A stretch of DNA of 64,000 nucleotides, from assembly GCA_024291935.2 (NCBI GenBank), contig CM044306.1, positions 23,395,501 to 23,459,500 of the forward strand, written 5' to 3'. The position numbers and the translations under genes were made by a program. The notes under the pieces were generated by a model that ran no database searches, was not told the origin of the DNA, and was given only the letters and a program-made list of their open reading frames with translations. The stretch is from Okapia johnstoni. Lineage: Eukaryota > Chordata > Mammalia > Artiodactyla > Giraffidae. Shown piece after piece: positions 9,674 to 22,189 of this stretch; positions within the stretch are counted from its first letter, which is position 1; each line of letters opens with the position of its first letter.

Positions 9674-11515
9674 AAAGGCAAAGGAGAAAAGGAAAGATAT
9701 ACCCATTTGAATGCAGAGTTCCAAAGAATAGCAAGAAGAGATAAGAAAGCCTTCCTCAGTGATCAATGCAAAGAAATAGAGGAAAACAACAGAGTGGGAA
9801 AGGCTAGAGATCTCTTTGAGAAAATTAGAGATATCAAAGGAACATTTCATGCAAAGATGAGCACAATAAAAAAGACAGAAATGGGATGGACCTAAAAGCA
9901 GCAGAAGATATTAAGAAAAGGTGGCAAGAATACACAGAAGAACTATACAAAAATGACCCAGACAACCATGATGGTGTGATCACTCACCTAGAGCCAGACA
10001 TTCTGGAATGCGAAGTCAAGTGGGCCTTAGGAAGCATCACTACGAACAAAGCTAGTGGAGGTGATGGAATTCTGGTTGGGCTATTTCAAATCCTGAAAGA
10101 TGATGCTGTTAAAGTGCTGCACGCAATATGCCAGCAAATCTGGACAACTCAGCAGTGGCCACAGGACTGGAAAAGGTCAGGTTTCATTCCAATCCCAAAG
10201 AGAGGCAATGCCAAAGAATGTTCAAACTACCGCACAACTGTACTCATCTCACATGCTAGCAAGTAATGCTCAAAATTCTCCAAGCCAGTGTTTAACAGTA
10301 CATGAACTGTGAACTTCCAGATGTTAAAGTTGGATTTAGAAGAGGCCGAGGAACCAGAGATCAAATTGCCAACATCCGCTGAATCATTGAAAAAGCAAGA
10401 GCATTCCAGAAAAACATCTACTTCTGCTTTATTGACTATGCCAAAGCTTTTGACTGTGTGGATCATCACAAACTGTGGAAAATTCTTCAAGAGATGGGAA
10501 TACCAGACCACCTGACCTGCCTCCTGAGATATCTGTATGCAGGTCAAGAAGCAACAGTTAGAACTGGACATGGAACAATATACTGGTTTCAAATCGGGAA
10601 AGGAGTATGTCAAGGCTGTATATTGTCAGCCTGCTTATTTAACTTATATGCAGAGTATACCATGTGAAAGCCAGGCTGGATGAAGCACAAGCTGGAATCA
10701 AGATTGCCGGGAGAAATATCAATAACCTCATATATGCAGATGACACCACACTTATGGCTGAAAGAGAACTAAAGAGCCTCTTGATGAAAGTGAAAGAGGA
10801 GTGAAAGTGTTCGCTTAAAGCTCAACATTCAGAAAACTAAGATCATGGCATCTGGTCCCATCACTTCATGGCAAATAGATGGGGTAACAATGGAAACAGT
10901 GACAGACCTTATTATTTTGGGCTCCAAAATCACTGCAGATGTTGACTGCAGCCATGAAATTAAAAGACGCTTGCTCCTTGGAAGAAAGCTATGACAAACC
11001 TAGACAGTATATTAAAAAGCAGAGACATTACTTTACCAACAAACGTCCATCTAGTCAAAGCTATGGTTTTTCCAGTAGTCATGTATGGTTGTGAGAGGTG
11101 GACTACAAAGAAAGCTGAGAGCCGAAGCATTGATGCTTTTGAACTGTGGTGTTGGAGAAGACTCCTGAGAGTCCCTTGGACTGCAAAGAGATCCAACCAG
11201 TCCGTCCTAAAGGAAATCAGTCCTGAATATTCGTTGAAAGGACTGATGCTGAAGCTGAAACTCCAATACTTTGGCCACCTGATGCAAAGAACTGACTCAT
11301 TTGAAAAGACCCTGATGCTGGGAAAGATTGAAGGCACAATCTTCAATCTGAAGGACGACAGAGGATGAGATGGTTGGATGGCATCACTGACTCAATGGAC
11401 ATGAGTTTGAGTAGGCTCTGGGAGTTGGTGATGGACAGGGAAGCCTGGCATGCTGCAGTCCATGGGGTCGGTTGCAAAGAGTCGGACACGATTGAGTGAC
11501 TGAACTGAACTGAAG
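9674..11515 (+). mobile_element. BovB LINE, 1.84 kb, 5' truncated, long target duplication
   Basis: Covers the linker between endonuclease and RT, the RT domain and the 3' end. Readable pieces include the EIEENNR-like linker at 9707-9895, the RT N-terminal region at 9886-10266, the motif A region near 10430-10515, and a Tyr-Ala-Asp-Asp codon run near 10735. Stops and frameshifts interrupt it near 10264, 10383, 10666 and 10800. The 3' end at 11515 has the gactgaactgaactgaa tail. A palindromic replacement sits at 11325-11349. Flanked by a perfect 40-bp direct repeat. Confidence 0.95.
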
Positions 11516-11555
11516 GTATACAATGTATTGATTTGATACATGTATATATTGCAAA
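11516..11555 (+). repeat. Right copy of the 40-bp target-site duplication
   Basis: Begins directly after the BovB 3' tail and is identical to 9634-9673. The L1M host sequence then continues with gtgattgccactgtag. Confidence 0.9.
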
Positions 11556-12187
11556 GTGATTGCCACTGTAGACAGCTTTTGCTAACATCTCCATCACATC
11601 ACTACCATTTCTTTTTTTGAGTGAGAAAACTTAAGATTTACTCACTTGGCAACTTTCAAATACATAATACAGTATCATTAATTATAATTGCAATGCTGTG
11701 CATTAGATGCTCAGAATTTACTCATCTTCTAACTGGAATTTTGTATCCTGTGACCAACATTGCTCCATTCCACACTACCCCTTGGCCCCTGGTTCTATGA
11801 GTTCAACATCTTCGGATTCCACATGTTATTATATACTTATATATAATAAGTCTTTCTCTGTCTGACTTATTTCATTTAGCATAATGCCCTCATTTGTTTT
11901 ATATTTTAATATATATCACACCTTTTATCCATTGTCCATTGGTAGACACTTAGGTTGTTTCCATATCTTGGCTGTTGTGGATAATGATGCAATAAGCAAG
12001 AGAATCAGATACCTCGTTGTGATGCTTTTTTCATTTCTTTTGAATATATGCCCAGACGTGGGATTGCTGCATCATATGTTAGTTCTATTGTTAATTTTTT
12101 GAAAAACCTCTATATAGTTTTCCATAGTGCCTGTACCAATTATAGTCCTAATCAACAGTGCACCAGGGTTCCCTTTTCTCTGTTTTT

Positions 12188-12262
12188 TTGGATACACCAA
12201 AAGTACAAGCAACAAAAACAAAAATCAATCAGTGGGACTACATTAAACACCTGCTCTCCTTT
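12188..12262 (+). mobile_element. L1 ORF2 fragment in opposite orientation to adjoining L1M
   Basis: The caagcaacaaaaacaaaaat and gtgggactacattaa blocks match L1 ORF2 near its C-terminal third, in sense orientation, directly next to reversed L1M sequence. This fits a 5' inversion of the same insertion. Confidence 0.6.
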
Positions 12263-12353
12263 ATACACTACCAACTCCTTTTGCTAGTCAAGCTGGGTCT
12301 AGAAGAAAAACAGAGCCCATATATCAGTGTTCCCCATGAGTCCTTTCAATCCT

Positions 12354-12477
12354 TTTGTTGTTTAGTCACTAAGTCATGTATGACTCTTTTGTGACGTCAC
12401 AGGCTATAGCGTGTCAGGCTCCTCTGTCCACGGGATTTCCCAGGCAAGAAGACTGGAGTGGGTTGCCATTTCCTTTG
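12354..12477 (-). mobile_element. Truncated Bov-A/Bov-tA SINE
   Basis: Bov-A body landmarks (gtttagtcactaagtcatgt, caggctcctctgtccacggg, actggagtgggttgcc) without the tRNA-Glu head. Diverged, so probably an older member. Confidence 0.82.
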
Positions 12478-12604
12478 GCTCTAAATGAAAGTTTCATTTT
12501 TATCATTCACACTTTTCTCCATCAGAAATCATAAAACCCATCAAGTATAATTTTATAATGAGAATAGGAGAGAATTCTGAATGTTGTTTCTTACTCTGTG
12601 CATT

Positions 12605-12835
12605 TCCTCAGACATCTACTTTGGAAGTCAAATATAAATTAACATTCCTGCTGAGTAATATGGTCTTGGGAAAGTTACTTAACCTTTCTGAGTCTTAATT
12701 TCCTCATCTGTAAAATAGAGTTGGTAATATCTAGTTTACAGGATTACTGGAAGAGTTAAAATGAGATATTACATAGAGATCAGCCAGTACAATATCTGGC
12801 ATGTACAAGGCTTTCAACAAATGGTTGCAATTTTA
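12605..12835 (+). mobile_element. MIR SINE, long copy
   Basis: Clear sense MIR: gaaagttacttaacctttct, tttcctcatctgtaaaatag, then the body and tail with aatatctggcatgtacaagg. One of the best preserved MIRs in the window. Confidence 0.85.
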
Positions 12836-15800
12836 ATTTTGGTAATTAGTAGCTAATTAACTTGGGTAAAAGTTTTCAAAAAGGTTGGGAAGGCTATCTC
12901 AAATGCTTGGTGGAAGGAGAAAATATATAAAACAAGTAATTAATTAAAAAAAAAAAGACAAAAGAGACGTCACTCGCATTACCGTATAAACAGATTTGGC
13001 TGTATAACGCTAAATTTTAGGTATTTTTGAGTGTGAGACTATTGTTAGACCATAGTAGGGAAGTTATTTCAATTATATAGGGAAGTACAGTATATAAGAA
13101 ATATGAAGCCTGGAGTACATCACAGGACTTATTTGCACAAACTTCAATGAAAGGCATTATGCAAGTATAAATTATACACCTTCATGCTTATAATTATACC
13201 TAAACCACATATTCCCAGAAGATTTCATTATGTAATTTTTCACGCTTAACTTCGTTTCCTTTATAAAGCAATGTGCCATAAAAAACCCTCCGTAAAAGAA
13301 ATCATTACTAATCACATATTTACTATATAAAGAAAAAATGCTCCTCTAAACATTCATATTTATATTGCCACATTAGCTACTCTGAAATTGTTATTGGACA
13401 AAACTAATCATCTATTCATGGCAGGTAAAATATTTATAAACATGATTCAAATTACCTACATTCAGAGACTTCATAAAATCTTTTTTTAATAAACTTTCTT
13501 CTAAAAATTCAGAAATATATTAATAGCCATTAAATTGCTGTGTGAACATTGCAGGTCACTTGCCTCCAGTTCTGGCTCAGAATGGAGATTATGCAAACTA
13601 GTTTTATCCCCAAATTCTCTCCATATCCTGCAAAATTTTTATAAGAAAATTCTCTGCACTACAGCCATTGCAATGGCATTAAAATGACTTTTCAAATGGC
13701 ACATGCAGAATCTCTAAATATTTGAACTAGAAAAGCAAAGATAAAGTCTATGAGTTCAGCCCAAAGGCAAATAGCTAACTAGGAATTACCAAGCAGATCA
13801 AAGCTACATAAGCATTCAATAGGCATACAATATTTACAACCAACATCTACAATATTCCCGTAACAAACGTACATACACTTGACATCTTCCTCAAGAGCAA
13901 GAGTTCTTTTTGGCTTGAAATCAGCTTAATATAGTAATTCCCTGTTCCCTTATAATTGCTCTTTGAATTGCTCCTCTTAACTAGCTAGATAATTTTAATT
14001 ACTTCATCAAAGTCACTCAGTAAATTGTACCAGTACCACAACTAGAACAGTCTGTTACAAACCTGGTTCCACATTTCATTACCTGTAGTCAGCAACATCC
14101 CCCAAACCTAAAAATTTCATAATAACAGAAAATGAAAAATATATCCAATAAGCAACTTACAGTTTAAGAGAATGGCAGGGTAATTACATTTATTGAGTAG
14201 AAACAAAAGTAAGACTATTACATAGTATTTTGTTCCACGACTCTAACTAAAATAGTGTACATAAGATATTAAACTTGAAGGTGTGAAAGGAAATGATACA
14301 TGATTGCTAATAATGTGAAATAATGGTTAATCCAAAGCAGAGACATAGTTCCTATTAGCCAGGGAAATTTTTGGTAAGAGAAGAAAAAAGGGAGCAATTT
14401 CTGAAAAACAAAAATACCAATATACAACACACTCATATAGAAACTCCTCAGTACTCGTTTTTATGCAGTTTTTGACTATGAATTACTAAAGCAGGTTTAA
14501 ATTGATTGGTCTATTTGTTATCAGTTATCAGTTAGCTAAATGCTCCTCAGACTATAGGGATCATTAGCTCGTCAATTAAATAACAGCCAGCTGCACATAG
14601 GGTCTCAGACAAGAGACCAGCTTGCTTGTCAACATATATACACAAACTCAAGTGGAAAAGAAAGTCCATTTTAAAATGCACATTCTGAATTGCCCACAGT
14701 AAATATTTGACACAGCTAACCAAAATGTTTTAGCACACTCTCACACCTTAGATAGCAGCAGGATAAAGCAGGTAATAGAACAATTCAAATTAGACTATAC
14801 TCAAAGCTATGATGTAAATTTACATGAAAAGAAGTAAAAGTAAAAACAGACTTACTCAAGAGGAACTGGTATATCTTTAATTTAATTACTATTATTTAAT
14901 TACTGTGTATTTAGTAACAGTGGTATTTAATTTGACAAATATTCAATTCTCTTACAGATTATTTGCAAGTCGGTCTGATTTCTATGAATTCCTGGGAGAG
15001 CTTAAGTCAAGAGGTAACATTTAATGGAGACATGCTCTGATTAATTATCTCTAATTGATCTCTCCAACATACGGTGAGTTATGAAAGTCATCAGTGATTT
15101 CCTCTTATTTTTAAATAGCAATAACTCTATGTAAAAAGTTATATTTTATAGGTTTATCAAGGTATAACTCTCATCAAAAACACTGAAGCACTAGCTAAGA
15201 CTGTATCAAAATTGTGACTGATTCCAGGTTGAAAATAAATTTAAATGTTAATACTTGAGGCAGATTGCTAAGGTGTCTTAGCCAACTTTTTATCATAACT
15301 GTGTCTACCTAAAGGCAAGCAACAGGAATGCTGGGAAATAGCACAAACAATGATTTCAAGAAAATACAAAAATGATATATACGTATAAAATAAAAGTATA
15401 TAAACTTGTGCAGTGTATAGCAATATAGCTACTTGTAATATAATATAATGTGAATAGTGTGGCTTCAGGCAATCGAATAGGGAAGTGAAGCTGAACGCTG
15501 CTATACCAACCAAATGGCAAATGTGACACCTGATAATGTAAAACAGAGGCATCCCCAGGGCGCCATGTAAAATTATTATAAAGCGGTGAAATAACAATAT
15601 AAAGTTAATTTTATTAAAATTAACAATACTTCCCATCAGCACGAGACAATCTATATTCAAAATTAAAACAGTAGGAATGTTTATCTATTTAAGCATTCTG
15701 ATAGGCTAAATATTGTTGACTGTTAAAAGAAACAAAGTTTCTAAGCCTCTTATTTTTTATTATACATTCATAAATACTCATCCTTATGAGCAGCACCCTA

Positions 15801-17160
15801 TTCAAAGGCCTGAAATTAAAAACATGTTTTCTTATGAAATTTGGCATATCTGGCATATTGCTATAGAAATGTCTCAGCCTACTGTTTGTTTTTTTTAACA
15901 GAAGTTTGATGTCTTAGAAATTTAAAAAAAAAGGATAAATGGGTCAAATTTTGCATGGTACTTTTCAAGTAGTACAATGAAATAGAAATAGGTAAAATTA
16001 GTAATTTCAGGATATTATCTAAATCTTGATGTTTGCTGATTTTTACTACTTTCTATTGTTTGCAGAACTGATCTTCATACATTTACCAGTTATGAGATTT
16101 TATGTTAAGTAAATATATCAATTTTTAGGCATCTTTAGCTTTTAAAAGTGAGTTTTTCTTGACTGTAAAAGGAATATAAGGTCACTGTAGAAAAGAATTA
16201 AAAGGACAAAAGTGCAAAGAAAAGAATAAATATTACTCCTAATGTTATGTTGTAAACTCTAGCCATTATTAACACTTGGGAACAACCTTTCAGTACTTTT
16301 TCCTATGCAGTGATAAGCACATGTACTTTTTTTAACTTTTAGTTTATTTTTAGTACATGTGCTTTTTAATTCTTAGTATTTAACCAAAAATAAACCTGAC
16401 TGAAGACTATACCATTTTACAAAGTAAATTTTATCTTTTCACCTAAACTAAAGGAATATTTCACAGCATATACTATGTTTCATCTAGAGATAAGCTACAG
16501 TTATATGATAAGCTGCTTCTGGTGAAGAACTGAACATTAGTTTTATATCTAGGAATTAGTTGGTCAATAGCACCATGGAGTGTGGGGGGGTATATTCTAC
16601 GGATTAAGATGAATTTTGTCATTGTGGAACAGAAGAGTTAATTTATGAGATCCTGAAATTTCAAGGAACATCCTATATTTTAGACACTTGGAAAATCTGT
16701 TTTATATATTTGGAAATCTATAAATTTACTATAATAAAGATCCCTATAAAAGCTAGTTTTATGTCCTTTATCTTCGAAACTGAAAACCTGGATTATATAA
16801 GGTAAAGCAAGGGAGAAATTTAGGAATTATTTATAATTAAAGATGATATGCCTTTTAATGCTATTATCAAAGGAAAGATAATAGCAAACCATATTATGCT
16901 ATTTGGTATGCTATTACCAAACCATAAAAAACTTATGTAACATTATTAAATTTAATTTAAGCCAAGAAAATCTAAGCTTAACCCGAACCCATTCCAACTG
17001 TTTAACTCTGGCCACTGAGCTGAGGCTATTACAGCAGGTGTTTATCAGACAACTCACTAGAAATTTCATAAGATCAATGAAGTTAGATGATAAACAAGAA
17101 TTTTCCCAGCCTCTTTTATTATTTCTAGATGGCCTCTTTTATGTTTTTAAAGGGAAGAAG
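12836..17160. other. 4.3 kb AT-rich block free of recognised repeats
   Basis: No ruminant SINE, BovB or L1 is recognisable. Several compact sub-blocks (about 13540-13720, 14460-14640, 14940-15090) contain homeodomain-type TAATTA and ATTA words and a reasonable base mix, as non-coding conserved elements often do. A 130-codon minus-strand frame at 15268-15660 is Phe, Ile and Leu rich as expected from AT-rich DNA, and I do not call it a gene. Confidence 0.4.
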
Positions 17161-17164
17161 GCAA

Positions 17165-17375
17165 ATCTTACACTCCTACCCTCTCTGAGCACGTGGTCTC
17201 CCTTCCCTATTTCATTTATCTCGTATTTTATATCATATCATACCATTTATTGCCCCCCTCCCCTTGGAGGAATGTAAACTCTGTTGGAGAGTGGGGTTTT
17301 TACACTGATGAATCCCTAACACCTAGAACGGTACTAACACATAGTAAGTGCCCAATTAGTATCTGTTGGAAAAAT
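17165..17375 (+). mobile_element. L2 LINE 3' end
   Basis: Sense L2 3' end: aatgtaaactctgttggaga, then ctaacacctagaacggta, then acacatagtaagtgccc. A 124-codon frame at 16903-17277 overlaps it and is taken as chance. Confidence 0.65.
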
Positions 17376-20019
17376 TAACGAGTTTTCCCTAACTGGATAC
17401 TTAGAATTAGCAGAAGTCAATTTAAATCTTCAAAACAAAGCAAGATTCTTTTTAAAAACAAGAAATTTAAAGATATTTCTGCTCTAAAGTTGGATTTCTC
17501 TTACTTTGGAAATATATTTTAATAAGTTTTGGCTTCTTCGATAGGGTTATTTTGCTACCAACAATTACTAGAGCCTACTTCACTGAAAATTTGTGAATTC
17601 ATTTTAAAAAATTTCCAAAGACACCATTTTTTTGCCACTGTTGCTGGAAAAATATGACTCCCTCTGTTCTCTTTCTTGTAAAAAATATACTAACCACACA
17701 AATCCAGGCAGCTGCCTTATCTACTCTGCCTCATCTATTCTTCTGCTAAGGAACTTCTATACACTGTATTCTTATTGAACAAGAGGACCATTCTGAAAAA
17801 TCTGTATACTGGCAATCAAACCATTCTGCAAACAGGAATGCAGATTCCAATGATAAGATGAGTGAGCAGGATGCAAGAACACCTTAAAGATCACCTGCCA
17901 TACTTGTGTTTGAGGTGCTCAATGGCTGTTTACATCAAGTGACATCTGGCTCTATAGATATAATAACAATTATTCCATCGAGGTGTGTAGCTCCCTAAAT
18001 CATATTAATATACAATGATTCCACTAGTCTTATAGGAGTTGATGTCTTTGTATGCTCCCATTTAACCTGGGTAATGCGCTAAAACAAGTCTGCCTCATCA
18101 TTAAGAATTGATTTTTTATTTATGTGAATGTCACTGGCAATCCCATGATATCCCTTTGTAATTCAGCTGAACAGGACTGCATACTAGTGTTAATCTATTT
18201 TTATGGCATATCTTTAAAAATTTGCAACATCTTGCTACATTTGGATATTTATATAGAGATTTGTGTTCCCGCAGAAAGCTGTTGTTTGCTTTGGAGACCC
18301 AATTCATACAGCAATAGGGCAAGTATCTAACATACTTCATTAGCTATCTTATATCTGATAAGGGTTTATTTCCTTAAATTATTTAACCTTGGTGGAACTA
18401 CTCAGATCACATAAATTACAAATACACTAATGAAAATCATTAGTTAGACTATTCAAAAACAAAACCAACAGGAGTAAAATTAAAATATTTCTAAAATCAG
18501 CACTTTGGAAACATGTTATAAAAATAACTTAGTGCATTTACTATGATCACTCATTCCTTAATGTTGTTGTTGGTTACTTATTTAGACACTGACATCAACA
18601 ACTTTTCTGATGTGCTAATATTTGTAAAAATGTTACACTGCTCTTTCTGGCTAATTCAAATCTGATTTTAAAAGTTATGGCTATAATTATTTATAAATGT
18701 GCCCTAATGACTTTTGCTAATTTAAAAAATATTACAATAAAACGATAAACAGTAATAAAGAAAAAATAAATATTTTAAAAATACTGGGAAAAAACACTGT
18801 AAAAATTATACTTTAAATCTAGTTTTCCCAAGAGTACTTACAGGATCATTAAACAATTACCTCATGGGGAAGTTCTGTCAGAACACCTTTCATATTTAAG
18901 TGCATATTATAGACTTGAATCTATTTAGAAAGCAATAGCGAGCTTTTAAAAATCACAGAAATTGGAGTTGGAGGAGGTTAGGTTATACATGAGGCTCTTG
19001 CCCATTTTATACAGTTGTTTTAAAGACAGAAATTGCTCTTATGCTACTGAGAGTTTATCACATACAATTAGTGATAAAGCAACTCATTAGGAAGGTGAAC
19101 AAGTTTCAAGACATTCAAAGAAATGAGGCAATACTTCAAATCTAAAGGACTTTGCATAAGAGTGTCACTGAAAACTATAAACTATTTTAAGATTCTTGGT
19201 CTAGAGAAGTCTCTTGTACATTTCATAGATTATTTAGACAATTAACAAAAAATGACACTGAGGTAAAAATCATTATTATAACTTGAAAAGATACATCCTA
19301 AAACTTAATTAAGGGCTGAAACTTAAGAAAAACATTCATAAAAATCTATAATTGAGTTAAAACTATGAAAGTAATGTGGCTTTCAATGTAATCCACTAGT
19401 ACCTGTCCTTAAACTGTAATTTTTACAAATATGTTTCCTGAGATCTGTGCAAATTATATATTGTACATGTCATAAATAACAAATTAGTAACTATGTGCTT
19501 TTGTATTCAATACACAAATATATTTAATGCTCAGATATTTTCACTATATAGAGGTCCACAAAGAAGCTTGGGGACATTTCTCTGTGCTCTTCAGAACTAA
19601 GTGTGGTGAGCAATTATCAGGAGTAATATACGTGTCAGTTTTTGAGTACACTATTGCTTCTAAACATTATTAAAAAACCACTACACAAAGATGATAAAAG
19701 GTGGATTAGTCACCTAAATGCCTATAAATTGAGATGTAAGGTCAGAGATACTCCCTTCACTCACCCTGTTGTCTCACACAGGGTTGGTTGGTTACAATTC
19801 ATATCCTGATGCGCACGAGGCATACACTGTGGTTCAGAGTTAACATTGGGGACTTGGTTCACAGGCTCACAAGTCAGATTTTAAGACATAATAACGGTGA
19901 TATCTATGATACTATTCTAATGCTTTATTTTGTTAAAATAATTCTTCATTTTAGAAATGAGTCAGGTAAAGAAGGAACATGGAGTCAGTTTGAAATCTAC
20001 TTCAGAGTTCACCTCAATC
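17376..20019. other. 2.6 kb AT-rich block, no gene or young repeat seen
   Basis: No transposon of ruminant age. The part at about 18150-18340 (TTAGCTATC and GATAAG words, balanced composition) could be a regulatory element, but this is only an impression. Confidence 0.35.
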
Positions 20020-20700
20020 GGTGAACGGTGAATGCTCTGACAATGGCATTCACAACAGCATCGCTGCTGGGTATTCCTATAATTTGCTCTCTATGATCGT
20101 CCCTTTAAACAAAAAGCTCTGTACTCAGCATGCAAAGAAGTTAGAAGTGGGGAAAGGAGGGGGAGCCACACATATAAGAAGAGAGAGGGGAAAAAACTGC
20201 AGATCAATCATTTATAATTAACAAAAATCCGATTGGTGCTTTAAATAGAGATCAATGTGTTCCAGGCTGCCTGGATTGTGGGGATGTATTCACCTTCTCG
20301 TAACTCTCCAAGCAAGCTGTCACACCTACAGAATCACCATTTGTTTTCTTAACAAAGCTTCAGGGGGCGCCAGGCTCTCATTGAAATTTCATTAATCTAA
20401 TGGAGTAAAGTCCTATAGAAAAAAATCAAATTCTCGTTGGACGAGATGCTACCTGGGAAAGATAACCTCTGTTTGAACTCTCAGACTCGGATCGCTCTGC
20501 TATTAGTCTGAGGAAACAGACAGCAACAACGCTGATTACAGCCACCGGCCTCAACAATTTTTTTTTCTAACTAGCAATTTCGAGAGCAAGTGCCACAGTG
20601 TCAGCTAAAGAAACACAACTGCGGGTTTTCTGCAGAGCGAAATGGTTCTGAAATGTCACTGAATAGCTCACAAAGGACGCCAGTCTACGACAACAGAGAC
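20020..20700. promoter_or_regulatory. Candidate conserved non-coding element / enhancer
   Basis: A repeat-free block with clearly more CpGs (over a dozen) than its AT-rich surroundings. Visible words include an inverted CCAAT (cgattggtg, ~20230), an A/T-rich ctttaaatag box, aacaaagctt of SOX/TCF type (20351-20360), a cagggggcgcc core like that of CTCF (20361-20371), and tttcattaatctaatgg (~20385-20401). No long reading frame. The role is inferred from composition and motif density only; conservation was not tested. Confidence 0.4.
20358..20372 (+). promoter_or_regulatory. Possible CTCF-type core
   Basis: The cagggggcgcc core matches the most constrained part of the CTCF motif, but the upstream CCA trinucleotide is replaced by gct, so affinity is uncertain. 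Confidence 0.25.
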
Positions 20701-22189
20701 ATAAGCATGTAGGAGAAAGGGCCCACACAACCTCCCTTCAAAGGTATGTTGTTTACATGCATGTAATTTGTGAAATCCACAGCTATTCAGTTCAGGGATT
20801 TCACAGAAGTCTAAACTAAAATCTGTTTGGAAAGCAGTAGAGAGATTCTTCCAAGAGTCACAGAAGGCTGGGTGTGGGGAGATTATGATGTGGTATTCAC
20901 ATAAATAGGTACATACATAGTGGATGAGAGTCTTCAAGTTTCCAAGACATCAGTTTTAATTGTTATTTGGTGATCATATTTTGGCAACATCTCCAAGTAA
21001 TTTGATTCACAAGTGTGCAGATATGGCCCAAATATGCACATGTAACATTTGAAAGGCGATTCCTCATGTTAATTCCTAAAAATTCCTTCCAGGAATGTCC
21101 CCATGGCTCATCTGATGCTCACATGGCAAGAGTATAGAATGGTAGTCATGTACGTGGTAAAAGGGCCAATATGACTAAAGCTGCATCTATCCCAAACTAA
21201 AATCATTCTCCATGCTGCTTATTTTTTTCCCTATTTAAACACCTATTTTTAAAGTTTAAATGACTAATAACCCAGAGGTTTTAGGTGCCCTGTACAGAGT
21301 CCAAAGAGAAAATGAAACAACCTGTAGAAACCCCTCTGCTAGGCTCCTATGTGAACACTATGCTTTTAAACAAGCGACTAGGCTAAAGGAAGTAGACTTT
21401 AGCCAGTCAAGATCACAGTCAAGTTCAGCACTGCTTTCTGATTTCATCAGCACCGAGGTATGGAGGTGACTGTGCAAACCTTACTTGTGTTAAAGCAGAA
21501 AACTAATCTTACTTTAAAGTAAAAAGAAACAAGTAATTTGGATGAAAACTATAACTTATGTTTATTTTAAAAAAACCAAGGATCTAAAAATTGTAGTACA
21601 TAATAAAGAGAAAAAAACAATATTTTGAAAAAATAGACATCCTAGGTAACAATTGAGATAACTGAAAAAATTCTGAGTCTATCTTTAAGATAATATTTTT
21701 ATTTTACAAAAAGTTTATTGCTTTTCACCTAGGTCATATAAAGCCTACTGCAGGTCAGGAAATATCTTATTTCCAAAGTAGTTCACAGGAGTGAGTCACT
21801 TCTTCTTATATATTTTCTCCATTACTCTGTTTACGGGTAAATATTTTTCTACTTGGGATAGATTTAATATTTTTTCTTCTGGGTCTAAATTTATCCACAA
21901 AGACTTAGCTTGTGTTCATACAAGTCCTTTAATTTCCTGTGTGAGATCCACCTGTAGAATTATATACTTCCTGCTCTCTATCTACATCCCATTTAAAGAT
22001 GCCACTGAAAGTATATAAATTTTTAATTCTAAGCAACAGAAAAATGGGTAAATAACACATTGATGCGTCTATGTGTGTGTACTGTTTATATAAACTTATG
22101 TAATATATGCAAATCGATACTCACAAAAAGTTAGTTTACCTAAGTTAAGATTATTCAAATTGATCCTGGGAACAAAATAATACACCTTT
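20701..22189. other. 1.5 kb without recognised gene or repeat
   Basis: Moderately AT-rich unique sequence. A short palindromic ttccaggaa at 21087-21095 resembles a STAT/TEAD-type site but is too short to call. Confidence 0.4.

Larger units (their letters stand above)
9580..12180 (-). mobile_element. Ancient L1M 3' region split by a BovB insertion
   Basis: Reversed L1M 3' UTR and ORF2 end sequence at 9580-9673 and 11516-12180. Landmarks include gattgccactgtagacagc, acttaagatttactcac, cacttaggttgtttcc and tgggattgctgcatcatatg. The interruption is the BovB copy at 9674-11515. Confidence 0.8.

Noticed and set aside
15268..15660. 130-codon minus-strand frame in the transposon-poor block
   Set aside because: Rich in Ile, Phe, Leu, His and Tyr as expected from AT-rich DNA; no domain, splice or initiation context that I could support.
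16903..17277. 124-codon plus-strand frame
   Set aside because: Its end runs into an L2 3' end; no protein features.
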